64,000 bases of DNA from JACDAN01 sp963721345 (GCA_963721345.1 CAVRIT010000001.1:682001-746000); one strand, 5' to 3'. Positions 1 to 8,158 are shown, numbered from the stretch's first letter. Made by a program: numbers and translations. The notes: generated by a model from the sequence alone, not told the origin.

Positions 1-1
1 G

Positions 2-79
2 TACCTCGTCGGCGGGCCGAAGCTGGCGATGGAGGCAGCCGCGCGCTGCATCTCCGCGCTCGGGACGATGCCCGCGTGA
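2..79 (+). CDS. C-terminal 25 residues of an upstream protein (5' truncated by window edge)
   Basis: An open frame enters from the left edge and stops at 77-79, ending LGTMPA. It overlaps the GTG of the pseudouridine glycosidase by GTGA, so the two are translationally coupled. psuG is often paired with a PfkB-family pseudouridine kinase, and the Ala-rich helix visible here would suit the end of such a kinase. The fragment is too short to prove it, so the kinase idea rests on context alone. Confidence 0.45.
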   Translation, partial: YLVGGPKLAMEAAARCISALGTMPA

Positions 80-930
80 TCCGGATCGCCGAGGAGGTCC
101 GGGAAGCGACGGCGGTCGTCGCGCTCGAGACCACGATCGTCGCGCACGGCTTCCCGCCCGGTGAGGGCGTCGCCGTCGGAGCGGAGTGCGAGCGGCGCGT
201 GCGAGCGGCCGGGGCCGTTCCGGCCACGATCGGCGTCCTCGACGGCGAGATCCGCGTCGGCCTGACCGCGGACGAGCTCGAGCGGTTCGACAAGAGCGCG
301 CGAAAGGTCGGTCCACGCGAGCTCGCGGCGTGCGTCGTCTCACGGGAGACGGGTGCGACGACAGCGGGCGGGACGCTCGCGGTCTGCCGCCGGGCCGGGA
401 TCAGGTTCATGGGGACCGGCGGGATCGGCGGCGTGCACCGCGGAGCGCGCTTCGACGTCTCCGCCGACCTCCTCCAGCTTGCGACGACGCAGGCCGTCGT
501 CGTCTCGTCCGGCGTCAAGTCGCTCCTCGACGTGGAGGCGACCGCCGAGCTGCTCGAGTCCCTCGGCGTCCCCGTCCTCGGGTTCGGGACGGACACCATG
601 CCGCGCTTCTACGACGCGGCCGGCGGGCCGCCGGTGTCCGGCCGGGTCGAGTCCCCTGAGGAGGCGGCGGCCTTTGCGAGCACCCACTGGGAGCTCGGCG
701 GCAGCGGCGTGCTCGTCGCCAACCCCCCGCCCCGGAGCATCGACGTCGAGGAGCTGATCGACTCGGCGCTCACCGAAGCCGTGGAGCTCGGGAGGACGGG
801 TCAGGCGCTGACGCCGTTCGTCCTGGCTCGACTGCACGAGCGAAGCGGCGGCCGGACGCTCGAGCTGAACCGGGAGCTCGCCGTCGCGAATGCCGGCCTG
901 GCGGCAGAGATTGCGGTGGCTGCCGCATGA
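76..930 (+). CDS. psuG: Pseudouridine-5'-phosphate glycosidase
   Basis: This enzyme reversibly splits pseudouridine 5'-phosphate into uracil and ribose 5-phosphate during breakdown of modified RNA nucleosides. The 284-residue length fits the family. Diagnostic blocks are LETTIVAHG (17-25), the SRETGATTAGGT stretch near 89-100, FMGTGGIGGVHRGA (111-124), SSGVKSLLD (144-152) and GFGTDTMPRFY (169-179). Lys148 in GVKSLLD corresponds to the family's Schiff-base lysine, and ANPPP (215-219) is the usual C-terminal signature. The GTG start overlaps the preceding frame by 4 nt, and its ATGA stop overlaps the next gene. Confident assignment. Confidence 0.93.
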   Translation: MIRIAEEVREATAVVALETTIVAHGFPPGEGVAVGAECERRVRAAGAVPATIGVLDGEIRVGLTADELERFDKSARKVGPRELAACVVSRETGATTAGGTLAVCRRAGIRFMGTGGIGGVHRGARFDVSADLLQLATTQAVVVSSGVKSLLDVEATAELLESLGVPVLGFGTDTMPRFYDAAGGPPVSGRVESPEEAAAFASTHWELGGSGVLVANPPPRSIDVEELIDSALTEAVELGRTGQALTPFVLARLHERSGGRTLELNRELAVANAGLAAEIAVAAA

Positions 931-1820
931 GCCGGGACCTCGAGTTCGACTTCCCCGGCCTTCGCGTCGGCGTCGCGGAAGACGAAGACGGGCCCACCGG
1001 CTGCACCGTCTTCCACCTCCCGCCCGGCGGAGCAGCCTGCGCGCAGGACATCCGCGGCGGCTCGCCCGGGACGCTCGGCGCGAGCTACGAGTGGGCCCAC
1101 GCCGTGTGCTTCGCGGGCGGCTCGCTCTACGGGCTCGAGGCGGCGTGCGGCGTCGCGGCGGAGCTGATGGCGATGCGCGGCCACACCGTCGGCTGGACGG
1201 ACATCGAGCTCGTCCTCGGCGCGATCGTCTACGACTTCGGCCGCCGGGAAAACGCGGTCTATCCCGACGCGGCGCTCGGACGAGAAGCGCTCCGGGCCTC
1301 GCGCGAGGGTGTCTTCCCGCTCGGCCGGCGCGGCGCCGGGAGGTCGGTCACCGTCGGGAAGACGTTCGGGCTCGAGCAGGGCGAGTTCGCCGGCCAGGGC
1401 GGCGCCTTCCGCCAGATCGGCCCGACGAAGATCGCCGTCTTCACCGTGGTGAACGCGTTCGGCGCGATCGTCGACCGGGACGGGAACGTCGTCCGCGGCC
1501 ACTACGACGCGGAGCGCGACCTGCGGGCCCCGCTCGTCGAGGCGCTCGAGGCGCAGCTCCCTCGCGCCGCCCCGGGCAACACGACCCTCACGCTGGTCGT
1601 GACGAACCACCGGCTGACGCGCCGCGAGCTACGGCAGCTCGGCGTCCAGGTGCATGCCTCGATGGGCCGAGCGATCCAGCCGTTCCACGCGCTCGTCGAC
1701 GGCGACGTGCTCTACACGGTCTCGACGAACGAGGTCGAGAGCTCCGAGCTCACGAGCATGAGCCTCGGGGTTCTCGCCTCAGAGCTCGCCTGGGACGCGG
1801 TGCTCAGCTCCGTCGGCTAG
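927..1820 (+). CDS. P1/S58 family self-processing peptidase (DmpA/ThnT-like)
   Basis: A 297-residue member of the DmpA/BapA/ThnT family of N-terminal-nucleophile aminopeptidases, which cut themselves into two chains. N-terminal family blocks include GPTGCTVFHLPPGGAACAQD (22-41) and the FAGGSLYGLEAACGV region (62-76); VVNAFGAIVDRDGN follows at 174-187. The predicted cleavage site is Asn218-Thr219 in GNTTLTLVVTN, so the nucleophile would be Thr, as in ThnT, rather than the Ser of DmpA. It is coupled to psuG by an ATGA overlap, but the substrate is unknown; D- or beta-amino-acid peptides or small amides are family precedents. Confidence 0.88.
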   Translation: MSRDLEFDFPGLRVGVAEDEDGPTGCTVFHLPPGGAACAQDIRGGSPGTLGASYEWAHAVCFAGGSLYGLEAACGVAAELMAMRGHTVGWTDIELVLGAIVYDFGRRENAVYPDAALGREALRASREGVFPLGRRGAGRSVTVGKTFGLEQGEFAGQGGAFRQIGPTKIAVFTVVNAFGAIVDRDGNVVRGHYDAERDLRAPLVEALEAQLPRAAPGNTTLTLVVTNHRLTRRELRQLGVQVHASMGRAIQPFHALVDGDVLYTVSTNEVESSELTSMSLGVLASELAWDAVLSSVG

Positions 1821-2011
1821 CGTCGACGGGTCCTGAGCCAGTAGCGGACGAAGTAGACGGGCACGACGACGCCCAGCGCGAGAAACGTCCCGATCCCCCA
1901 TGCCGTCGCGTGACGGCTGCCGTGCTTCTCCGCGTGCGCGAAGACGGCCATCGAGGCCGCCGCCGACAGCACGATGACGAAGAAAAACTGGCCGAAGCTG
2001 AGCTCTTGCAC
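1817..2011 (-). CDS. Small membrane protein, 64 aa, unknown
   Basis: GTG-initiated frame encoding two hydrophobic helices (about residues 8-25 and 37-56) joined by a His/Lys-rich loop and ending in a positive RTRRR tail, so both termini are probably cytoplasmic. It converges with the S58 peptidase and their stop codons overlap by 4 nt. I recognise no family. The alternation of hydrophobic segments and a positive C-terminus argues for a real gene. Confidence 0.55.
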   Translation of the reverse strand: MQELSFGQFFFVIVLSAAASMAVFAHAEKHGSRHATAWGIGTFLALGVVVPVYFVRYWLRTRRR

Positions 2012-2041
2012 TGCCGTGCTCAGCTGCGCCGACTGAGTGCC

Positions 2042-2332
2042 TTACGCGTCGTCGACGACGCCGAGGAACTCGTCGATCGAGAGCGCGACGAGGGTCTGGA
2101 ACTTCGCGCTGCCGCGGGCTCCCAGCGCCACGGAGACGCGGGCGATCGTCGCGTTGTCCGGCGCCTCGACGACGTTGACGAAGTCGAAGGGACCGAGCGT
2201 CGCCCACTGGTGGAGCACCTTGGCGCCGAGCTCCTCGACGTCCTGGTTCACCTCGCGGAGGCGCTCGGGGTTCGACTTCAGCGTTTGGACGCCCTGCGCG
2301 CTCAGGTTCGACAGCAGGATGAAAGTTGGCAT
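2042..2332 (-). CDS. GYD domain protein
   Basis: A 96-residue protein beginning MPTFILLSNLSAQGVQTLK with the ferredoxin-like GYD-domain pattern: short beta strand, helix after NPERLREVN, then QWATLGPFDFVNVVEAPD, the region where the family shows its G-[YF]-D signature (GPFD here). GYD proteins are small dimeric alpha/beta proteins of unknown biochemical role. An AAAGGAG ribosome-binding site lies four bases before the ATG, which fixes the start. It stands alone between a small membrane gene and a membrane protein on the same strand. Confidence 0.82.
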   Translation of the reverse strand: MPTFILLSNLSAQGVQTLKSNPERLREVNQDVEELGAKVLHQWATLGPFDFVNVVEAPDNATIARVSVALGARGSAKFQTLVALSIDEFLGVVDDA

Positions 2333-2423
2333 CGGGCTCCTTTCGTACGCGGTCGGAGCCGCGACTCTATTACTCAGCCCGTGAGCCAGCGCACCGCAGA
2401 GCTCAGGGCGAGCAGCCCGCCGC

Positions 2424-3155
2424 TCAGACTCCCCGTCCGGGGGGTGCCCCGCGCGGCCCCGGCGCGGTCAGTCCGCGTCGGGACGCGCCCGTCCGCGCCG
2501 CCTGGTCGAAGTAGAGGATCGCGGCCGCCAGGAGGAAGAGGGGCGAAAGCAGCAGTACGGAGATGAACGCGGCAGCGCCCCCGGCTGTGTCCCCGAACTG
2601 CACGAGCAGGTACTGGAGCATTCCGGCACTCACCACGGCGACGATCGCGGCCGCGGCCAGCGACCCAAGTGCGTGCACGTAGTCGGCCCGGGCGAGCTGG
2701 ACGGCGCGGGCCAGGCCCTGCCCCAGCCCGAGCTCCTCGACCACGATCGCGGGAACCGCGAGGCCGAAGAACGCGAACCACGCGACGGCGGGTAGCACGA
2801 GGAAGGTCGCGAGGAACGGCACGGGCAGCAGGACGAGGATCCCGGCGACGAAGGCACGGAAGAGCGTGGCCGGCGGCGCCTTGCGGCGGGCGGCGATGAG
2901 CGAAGCCCCGACGAAAGACGCGCTGAAGGCAGGCGCGCCGACGGCAAGGGCCAGCCCCAGCTGGGCCCCCCGCGTCGATCCGCCGTCCGCCGCGGAGGCG
3001 AGCACGAGCCCCGCCGCAGTCGGTGGGATGCCGAGCAGCAGCGCGAGCCACAGGCGCCGGCCGTAGAGACGGAGCGACTCGCCGACGAGCTGACCTGCTG
3101 TCCGCTCGGCCGGCGGCGCCGGCGGCGGGAGCGGCTTCTTCTCGCGGTTCGCCAC
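2424..3155 (-). CDS. Multi-pass membrane protein, unknown function
   Basis: 243 residues with a Pro-rich cytoplasmic start (KKPLPPPAPP), an amphipathic stretch GQLVGESLRLYGRRLW and about five or six hydrophobic segments. The ESLRLYGRRLWLALLLGIP start resembles proteins annotated as glycerophosphoryldiester phosphodiesterase membrane domain or DUF975-like, which carry several helices and no enzyme active site. The GTG start sits 6 nt after TAGCGT, fitting a leaderless transcript. The C-terminal tail (Arg/Gly/Pro-rich, about 25 residues) is low complexity. Confidence 0.6.
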   Translation of the reverse strand: MANREKKPLPPPAPPAERTAGQLVGESLRLYGRRLWLALLLGIPPTAAGLVLASAADGGSTRGAQLGLALAVGAPAFSASFVGASLIAARRKAPPATLFRAFVAGILVLLPVPFLATFLVLPAVAWFAFFGLAVPAIVVEELGLGQGLARAVQLARADYVHALGSLAAAAIVAVVSAGMLQYLLVQFGDTAGGAAAFISVLLLSPLFLLAAAILYFDQAARTGASRRGLTAPGPRGAPPGRGV

Positions 3156-3161
3156 ACCGTC

Positions 3162-3167
3162 ACGCTA
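3162..3167 (-). promoter_or_regulatory. -10 hexamer TAGCGT for the membrane protein gene
   Basis: On the minus strand TAGCGT is followed by six bases and the GTG at 3155. This TANNNT-N6-start arrangement recurs throughout the window and suggests a leaderless mRNA. Confidence 0.45.
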
Positions 3168-3179
3168 GCGAGCGAGCAA

Positions 3180-3212
3180 CGAGGGCCCCGGTCGTACAAC
3201 CGGGAGCCCTCG
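3180..3212 (-). terminator. Hairpin downstream of the first Hcp-like gene
   Basis: CGAGGGCCCCGGT pairs with ACCGGGAGCCCTCG across a short loop, with a single bulged A. It lies just beyond the stop of the Hcp-like gene ending at 3224. No U-tract follows, as for most hairpins in this window. Confidence 0.5.
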
Positions 3213-3223
3213 CTGCGGACGGA

Positions 3224-3814
3224 TTACGAGCCCTTCTGGGCCGCGAGATCCCAGGTCGCCTTGCTCGACGACGTGGCCTTGCCGCCGACGACACCCTTCG
3301 CCTCGATCGTCGCCTTCCCGAAGTTGAGGGTGATCTGCTCGGTGGGGACGTCCGCGCCGTGGCCGGAGAACTGCACCGACGAGACGAGAACCTGCTCGAG
3401 CGTGATGATCAGATACTCCTGCTGAGTCTCCCCCGACTTCCGCGACGTGAGCGTCGCCCTCGGGTAGCTCGTCCCTTTGGCGGTCGCCAGGAAGAGCTGC
3501 GGCGAGCTGTTGTCGAGCGTCTTCTGGATGCTGATCTCGGTGAACTTCGCCGCCCCGGCGGTCCTTGAAGTGCCCGTTGGGGGGGCGGGCGTGTTCGAGG
3601 CGCCCCACGACCAGGAATCGACTTCGATCACATCGCCGGCGGCCGCCCCCGGAATGGTGAGGCCGTCGATCTTCAGTTCGTGCGAGCCGGTTCCCACCGG
3701 GATAAGCGCACCGGCCCTTCGGTCGTCGTCGTCGCGGAGGGCGACGAGCCCGATCACCGCGGGAATCGCGATCAGCACCAGCGCCGCCGCGATCCAGATG
3801 AACCTCTTCTGCAT
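3224..3814 (-). CDS. Membrane-anchored Hcp-like protein A
   Basis: 196 residues: MQKRF, one hydrophobic helix (about 5-25), an acidic RDDDD patch, then an Hcp (type VI tube protein) beta-barrel domain. Hcp hallmarks are IEVDSWSWGASN, the phrase SIQKTLDNSSPQLFLATAKG, the pair ATLTSRK / QQEYLIITLEQVLVSS, and PTEQITLNFGK. Hcp proteins normally form cytosolic hexameric rings, whereas the N-terminal anchor here would put the domain outside the membrane. AAGGAGG lies nine bases before the chosen ATG at 3814; a nearer ATG at 3823 touches the Shine-Dalgarno and is unlikely. It is first of three paralogues. Confidence 0.85.
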   Translation of the reverse strand: MQKRFIWIAAALVLIAIPAVIGLVALRDDDDRRAGALIPVGTGSHELKIDGLTIPGAAAGDVIEVDSWSWGASNTPAPPTGTSRTAGAAKFTEISIQKTLDNSSPQLFLATAKGTSYPRATLTSRKSGETQQEYLIITLEQVLVSSVQFSGHGADVPTEQITLNFGKATIEAKGVVGGKATSSSKATWDLAAQKGS

Positions 3815-3837
3815 CGAAACCATCCTCCTTAGAAAAA

Positions 3838-3865
3838 GCGCCCCAGGCCTTGCGGCCTGGGGCGC
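3838..3865 (-). terminator. Rho-independent terminator after Hcp-like gene B
   Basis: Perfect 12-bp stem GCGCCCCAGGCC / GGCCTGGGGCGC with a 4-nt loop. On the minus strand it is followed by TTTTT, so this one has a genuine U-tract. It separates paralogues B and A. Confidence 0.85.
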
Positions 3866-3877
3866 GGAATGGAAGAG

Positions 3878-4507
3878 CTACGGCTTGATCTGGTCGTCGG
3901 AAACGTTCGTAACCTGGTTCCACCCGTACTGAACCGGCGCAGCCGCGGACCCGTCGGCGTTCCTGTCGGTGCTCTGAATGACGAGCTTCCCGAAGACGAA
4001 CGTGATCTGCTCGGTGGGCACCTCAGGGCTCCCGCCTCCATGGTCCACCTTGGTGGTGAACACGGTCTCCATCACGTACGTCATGTAAGGCTCCTTCGCC
4101 GCCGGCTTGCGGACGGTGAGGGTCGCCTTCGAGTAGTGGGCGCCCGCCGACATGTTCTTGAAGAGCACCGGCGAGGCCTTGTCCACCCGCTTCGTGATCT
4201 GGAACTCGTTGAAACTGACCTTGCCCGCACCGGCGCCTCCGGTTGCGCTGCCGATCGTGGTCGGGTTCTCCGCGCCGAATGAGAACGACTCGATCTCGAT
4301 CGCCTCCTTGCCTCCGTGCGCCGGCGTCATCGCGCCCTGCGGAGTGAGCTGCAGCTGGTACTCCGTCGCACTGCCCGCCAGAACGAGAGCTGCGGGACGG
4401 CGCGCCGAGCTCGAGCTGTCGTCGTCGCGAAGCGCGACCAATCCGATCACCGCAGGAATGGCGATCAATGCCAGCGCCGCGGCGATCCAGAGAAACCGTT
4501 TACGCAT
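3878..4507 (-). CDS. Membrane-anchored Hcp-like protein B
   Basis: 209 residues. The MRKRFLWIAAALALIAIPAV anchor is almost identical to that of paralogue A, followed by RDDDSSSS and an Hcp-fold domain: IEIESFSFGAEN, FQITKRVDKASPVLF, ATLTVRKPAA, MTYVMETVFTTKV and PTEQITFVFGKLVI. It is longer than A because of a C-terminal extension after residue 185. GAGGAGG sits eight bases before the ATG at 4507. A terminator hairpin lies on each side, so the three paralogues may be separately transcribed or expressed in graded amounts. Confidence 0.85.
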   Translation of the reverse strand: MRKRFLWIAAALALIAIPAVIGLVALRDDDSSSSARRPAALVLAGSATEYQLQLTPQGAMTPAHGGKEAIEIESFSFGAENPTTIGSATGGAGAGKVSFNEFQITKRVDKASPVLFKNMSAGAHYSKATLTVRKPAAKEPYMTYVMETVFTTKVDHGGGSPEVPTEQITFVFGKLVIQSTDRNADGSAAAPVQYGWNQVTNVSDDQIKP

Positions 4508-4586
4508 CGAACCTACCTCCTCGCTCCATTCATCACTAAGGACTAGACGCGAGAAGCAGTCTCGATCTTCCCGGACCAAAAGAAAA

Positions 4587-4616
4587 GCGCCCCGGGCCGC
4601 GACGGCCCCGGGGCGC
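4587..4616 (-). terminator. Terminator hairpin after Hcp-like gene C
   Basis: GCGCCCCGGGCC pairs with GGCCCCGGGGCGC with one bulge. On the minus strand the stem is followed by TTTCTTTT. It is equivalent in place to the hairpin after gene B. Confidence 0.8.
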
Positions 4617-4632
4617 TCGAAACGAACGTGGC

Positions 4633-5220
4633 CTACGAGCCGACGTTCGCCTTCAGGTCCCACATCATCTTGCCGGACTGCGTGGCCGTCCCCTTCAAGT
4701 CGGAGTTGTAGGTCGTCAGCTCGTAGTTCGAGTAGTTGAACGACACGCTCTCCATGGGGATCTCGTCGGAGTTGTTCCCGGAATGCTGCACCGCTGTGAC
4801 GATCACGTCCCTGAACCTGTATGTCATGACGGTCTGGGGCGCGTCGGCCGCCGACTTGCGCACGGTGAACGTCATGTCCGGGATGTGCTTCCCGTTCGCC
4901 GCGTAGAGGATGAGCTTCGAGGACATCGCGTCGACCGTCTTCGTGATGTGGAAGTCCTGGAAGGTCGCCTTCCCCGCGATGGCCCCGCCTGCGCTCGTCG
5001 CGTAGCCGACCTGGGTAACGCCCCAGCTGAACGCCATGACCTCGATTCCCTGGCCGCTCGGCGTCACCCCCGGAATGACGAGGTTGTCGTGGCCGCCCGT
5101 CACCGCAACGAGGGCGCCGGACCTGCGTTCGTCGTCCCCGCCGACCACGACGAGCCCGACGACGGCAGGAATCGCGACCAGCACGACCGCTGCCGCGATC
5201 CACATCAGCTTCTTGCGCAT
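4633..5220 (-). CDS. Membrane-anchored Hcp-like protein C
   Basis: 195 residues starting MRKKLMWIAAAVVLVAIP (signal anchor), then GGDDERR and the Hcp-like domain: IEVMAFSWGVTQ, FHITKTVDAMSSKLILYAANG, MTFTVRKSAADAPQTVMTY, VIVTAVQHSG and PMESVSFNYSNYEL. All three paralogues keep the F/W-S-[WF]-G turn and the K-[TR]-[VL]-D-x-x-S-x-x-L segment. AGGAGG lies eight bases before the ATG. It is the most divergent and most upstream member of the cluster. No type VI sheath, VgrG, ClpV or baseplate gene is visible in the window. Confidence 0.83.
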   Translation of the reverse strand: MRKKLMWIAAAVVLVAIPAVVGLVVVGGDDERRSGALVAVTGGHDNLVIPGVTPSGQGIEVMAFSWGVTQVGYATSAGGAIAGKATFQDFHITKTVDAMSSKLILYAANGKHIPDMTFTVRKSAADAPQTVMTYRFRDVIVTAVQHSGNNSDEIPMESVSFNYSNYELTTYNSDLKGTATQSGKMMWDLKANVGS

Positions 5221-5285
5221 CAAACCAACCTCCTCTTGTTTGCAACCACCGTCTACCTGACGTCCGGACAGCCTAGGTTCTTCCC

Positions 5286-5291
5286 TAGACT
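5286..5291 (+). promoter_or_regulatory. -10 hexamer TAGACT before the cupin gene
   Basis: TAGACT ends nine bases before the ATG at 5301 and no Shine-Dalgarno is present, so the transcript may have almost no leader. The spacer is longer than the usual 6-7 nt here. Confidence 0.35.
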
Positions 5292-5300
5292 CGTACGCGG

Positions 5301-5690
5301 ATGGCCTTCCGCGTCGTACGGCCCGAAGAGCTCGAATGGGTAACGCGTCCTGCGGATCCCGGCGATGCAGAGCGGCACACCGCGCAGTTGACCGAACGGG
5401 CCGGCTTTCGGCACTCGCGAGCAAACCTCTGGCGTTACGAGCCGGGCGCAAAGGGCCGGCGCCACCGGCACCCGCAGCAAGAGGAGACCTTCGTCGTCGT
5501 CCGCGGAACGCTGACGATGTATCTAGGCGATCAGGCGGAGCGCGTAGAGGTCGGAACGGGCGGGCTGATCCACGTCGAAGCCGGGACCGCACTCCAGATC
5601 CGCAACGAGGGTGACGACGAGCTGCTGCTCTACATCCACGGGTGGCCGCCCGAGGACGAGCACGCGGAGATCCTCGACTCGGCGGTCTAG
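5301..5690 (+). CDS. Cupin domain protein
   Basis: 129 residues folding as one conserved cupin barrel. Cupin motif 1 is visible as GRRHRHPQQEETFVVVRG, supplying candidate metal ligands His and Glu, and motif 2 region as GTGGLIHVEAGTALQIRNEG. Single-domain cupins range from sugar isomerases to dioxygenases and pure binding proteins, so no substrate can be given. The gene ends 4 nt inside the clpB stop region, converging with it. Confidence 0.82.
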   Translation: MAFRVVRPEELEWVTRPADPGDAERHTAQLTERAGFRHSRANLWRYEPGAKGRRHRHPQQEETFVVVRGTLTMYLGDQAERVEVGTGGLIHVEAGTALQIRNEGDDELLLYIHGWPPEDEHAEILDSAV

Positions 5691-8158
5691 GCGGCCGCCG
5701 GCTCGGCGGTCTTCGCTTTCGCAAACAAGAGCTCGCCGTCCTTCGCGTCGACTCGAACCGTGTCGCCCTCGGCGAACTCGCCCTCGAGCAGCCGCAGCGC
5801 GAGCGGGTTCTCGACGAGGCGCTGGATTGCGCGCTTCAGCGGCCTCGCGCCGTAGGTCGGATCCCAGCCGGCCTCGACGAGCTGCTCCTTCGCGGCATCG
5901 GTGATCTCGAGCTGCAGCCCGCGCTCGGCGAGGCGCTCACGCAGCCGCCGGAGCTGGAGCTCGACGATCTCCGAGAGCTGCTCCTTGGAGAGCGGATGGA
6001 ACTCGACGACCTCGTCGATCCGGTTGAGGAACTCCGGCCGGAAGAACTCGCGCATCGCGTCGTGCGAGCGCAGGTTCGAGGTCATGATGATCACGGTGTT
6101 GCGGAAGTCGACCGTGCGGCCCTGGCCGTCGGTGAGCCGCCCGTCGTCGAGGATCTGAAGCAGGACGTCGAAGACCTCCGTGTGCGCCTTCTCGATCTCG
6201 TCGAGGAGGATCACGGAGTACGGGCGGCGGCGGACCGCCTCGGTCAGCTGGCCGCCCTCCTCGAAGCCGACATAGCCGGGCGGCGCGCCCACGAGCCGCG
6301 CGACGGTGTGCCGCTCCTGGTACTCGGACATGTCCAGCCGGACAATGGCCCGTTCGTCGTCGAACATGAACTCGGCGAGAGCCCGCGCGAGCTCGGTCTT
6401 GCCCACGCCCGTCGGGCCGAGGAAGACGAACGAGCCGATCGGGCGGTTCGGGTCCTGCAGGCCTGAGCGCGCGCGCCGGAGCGCATTGGCCACCGCCGAG
6501 ACGGCCTCGTCCTGACCCACGAGCCGCTCGTGCAGCCGGTCCTCCATGTGGATCAGCTTCTCGGTCTCGCCCTCGAGCAGCCGGTCGACGGGGATGCCCG
6601 TCCAGCGTGCGACGACGGCCGCGATGTCGTCCTCGTCAACCTCCTCCTTGACCATCGGGTTCTCGACGACTGCGCCGTCGCGCTCCGCGAGCTCCTTCTC
6701 GAGCTGCGGCAGCTCGCCGTAGCGGATCTCCGCGACGCGCTGGAGATCGCCTTCGCGCTCCGCGCGCTCCGCCTCGTGGCGCAACTCCTCGATGCGCTCC
6801 ATGACCTCCTTGACGCGCTCGAGCGCCTCCTTCTCCGTCGCCCAGCGGGCGGCGAGCTCGTCGCGGCGCTCCTTGGCCTCCGCGAGCTCGCGCTCGACCG
6901 GCTCGCGCACCTCCTCGGCCTCCTTGCCCATCGCCGCGAGCTCGATCTCGAGCTGGCGGACTCGCCGCTCGGCCTCGTCAAGTTCGATCGGCGACGAATC
7001 GATCTCCATCCGTAGGCGCGACGCGGACTCGTCGACGAGGTCGATCGCCTTGTCCGGGAGCTGGCGATCCGAGATGTAGCGGTCGGAGAGGACAGCGGCC
7101 GCGACGAGTGCCGCATCGCGGATCCGGACGCCGTGGTGCGCCTCGTAGCGCTCCTTCAGGCCGCGGAGGATCGCGATCGTGTCCGAGACGGACGGCTCGC
7201 CGACGAAGATCGGCTGGAAGCGCCGTTCGAGCGCCGCGTCCTTCTCGATCTGCTTGCGGTACTCGTCGAGCGTCGTCGCGCCGATCGCGCGCAGCTCGCC
7301 GCGCGCAAGCATCGGTTTGAGCATGTTCGCCGCGTCGACGGCGCCTTCCGCCGCTCCAGCCCCGACGATCGTGTGCAGCTCGTCGATGAAGAGGATGATC
7401 TGGCCCTCGGCGTTCTTGATCTCCGTCAGGACGGCCTTCAGCCGCTCCTCGAACTCCCCGCGGTACTTCGAGCCGGCGAGCAGCGCGCCGATGTCGAGCG
7501 CCCAGACGCGCTTGCCCTTCAGCCCTTCCGGTACGTCGCCGGCGACGATCCGCTGCGCGAGCCCTTCGGCGATCGCCGTCTTGCCGACCCCCGGGTCGCC
7601 GATCAGCACGGGATTGTTCTTCGTGCGACGCGAGAGCACCTGGATCACACGGCGGATCTCCTCGTCGCGCCCGATGACCGGGTCGAGCTTCCCCTGCTCG
7701 GCGAGCTCCGTCAGGTCGCGGCCGAACTTCTCGAGCGCCTGGTACGTGCCCTCGGGATCCTGGGACGTGACGCGCTGGCCGCCGCGGACCTGTTCGAGCT
7801 TCGCCAGCAGCTCGTCACGAGGGACGACGTCGAGCGCGAGCAAAAGGTGCTCGGTCGAGACGTACTCGTCCTCGAGCTTTCGGGCCTCGTCGAACGCCTG
7901 GTCGAGCACGCGTGAGAACCCGGCGGAGACCCGCGGCTGCTGAGCCCCGCCTTGCACGGCCGGCTTGCCGCGCAGCGTCGTCTCCGCCTCGGCGCGCAAC
8001 GCGGCCGCGTCCGGAACGAGCTGCTGGGGCAGCTCCTGGTCGAGCAGCGCCAGGACGAGGTGCTCGGGATAGACCTCGGGGTTGCCCGTCCGGCGCGCAA
8101 GCTCCTGCGCCGCGCCGACGGCCTCCTGCGATTTCAGTGTCAGCTTGTTGAAGTCCAT
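5687..8158 (-). CDS. clpB: ClpB disaggregase (Hsp100)
   Basis: ATP-driven cytosolic disaggregase working with DnaK/DnaJ/GrpE to rescue aggregated protein. 823 residues: Clp N-domain (1-145), AAA1 with Walker A GDPGVGKT (187-194) and Walker B ILFIDE (255-260), the coiled-coil M domain (about 395-500), AAA2 with GPTGVGKT (581-588) and VILLDEIEKAH near 649-659, then the C-terminal small domain. Compared with common ClpB it lacks roughly 15-20 residues after MTSN (692-695), where the IGS...helix before HFRPEFLNRID is normally longer. It starts with TGATG coupling to hspR, so it is the last gene of the heat-shock operon. Confidence 0.97.
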   Translation of the reverse strand: MDFNKLTLKSQEAVGAAQELARRTGNPEVYPEHLVLALLDQELPQQLVPDAAALRAEAETTLRGKPAVQGGAQQPRVSAGFSRVLDQAFDEARKLEDEYVSTEHLLLALDVVPRDELLAKLEQVRGGQRVTSQDPEGTYQALEKFGRDLTELAEQGKLDPVIGRDEEIRRVIQVLSRRTKNNPVLIGDPGVGKTAIAEGLAQRIVAGDVPEGLKGKRVWALDIGALLAGSKYRGEFEERLKAVLTEIKNAEGQIILFIDELHTIVGAGAAEGAVDAANMLKPMLARGELRAIGATTLDEYRKQIEKDAALERRFQPIFVGEPSVSDTIAILRGLKERYEAHHGVRIRDAALVAAAVLSDRYISDRQLPDKAIDLVDESASRLRMEIDSSPIELDEAERRVRQLEIELAAMGKEAEEVREPVERELAEAKERRDELAARWATEKEALERVKEVMERIEELRHEAERAEREGDLQRVAEIRYGELPQLEKELAERDGAVVENPMVKEEVDEDDIAAVVARWTGIPVDRLLEGETEKLIHMEDRLHERLVGQDEAVSAVANALRRARSGLQDPNRPIGSFVFLGPTGVGKTELARALAEFMFDDERAIVRLDMSEYQERHTVARLVGAPPGYVGFEEGGQLTEAVRRRPYSVILLDEIEKAHTEVFDVLLQILDDGRLTDGQGRTVDFRNTVIIMTSNLRSHDAMREFFRPEFLNRIDEVVEFHPLSKEQLSEIVELQLRRLRERLAERGLQLEITDAAKEQLVEAGWDPTYGARPLKRAIQRLVENPLALRLLEGEFAEGDTVRVDAKDGELLFAKAKTAEPAAA

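Noticed and set aside
2374..3051. Second overlapping coding frame across the 2424-3155 membrane gene
   Set aside because: Arg/Gly-rich shadow with no hydrophobic periodicity; the chosen frame has clear membrane helices and a leaderless promoter.
3224..5220. Complete type VI secretion locus
   Set aside because: Only Hcp-like proteins are present; no sheath, ClpV, VgrG or baseplate component was found in the window.
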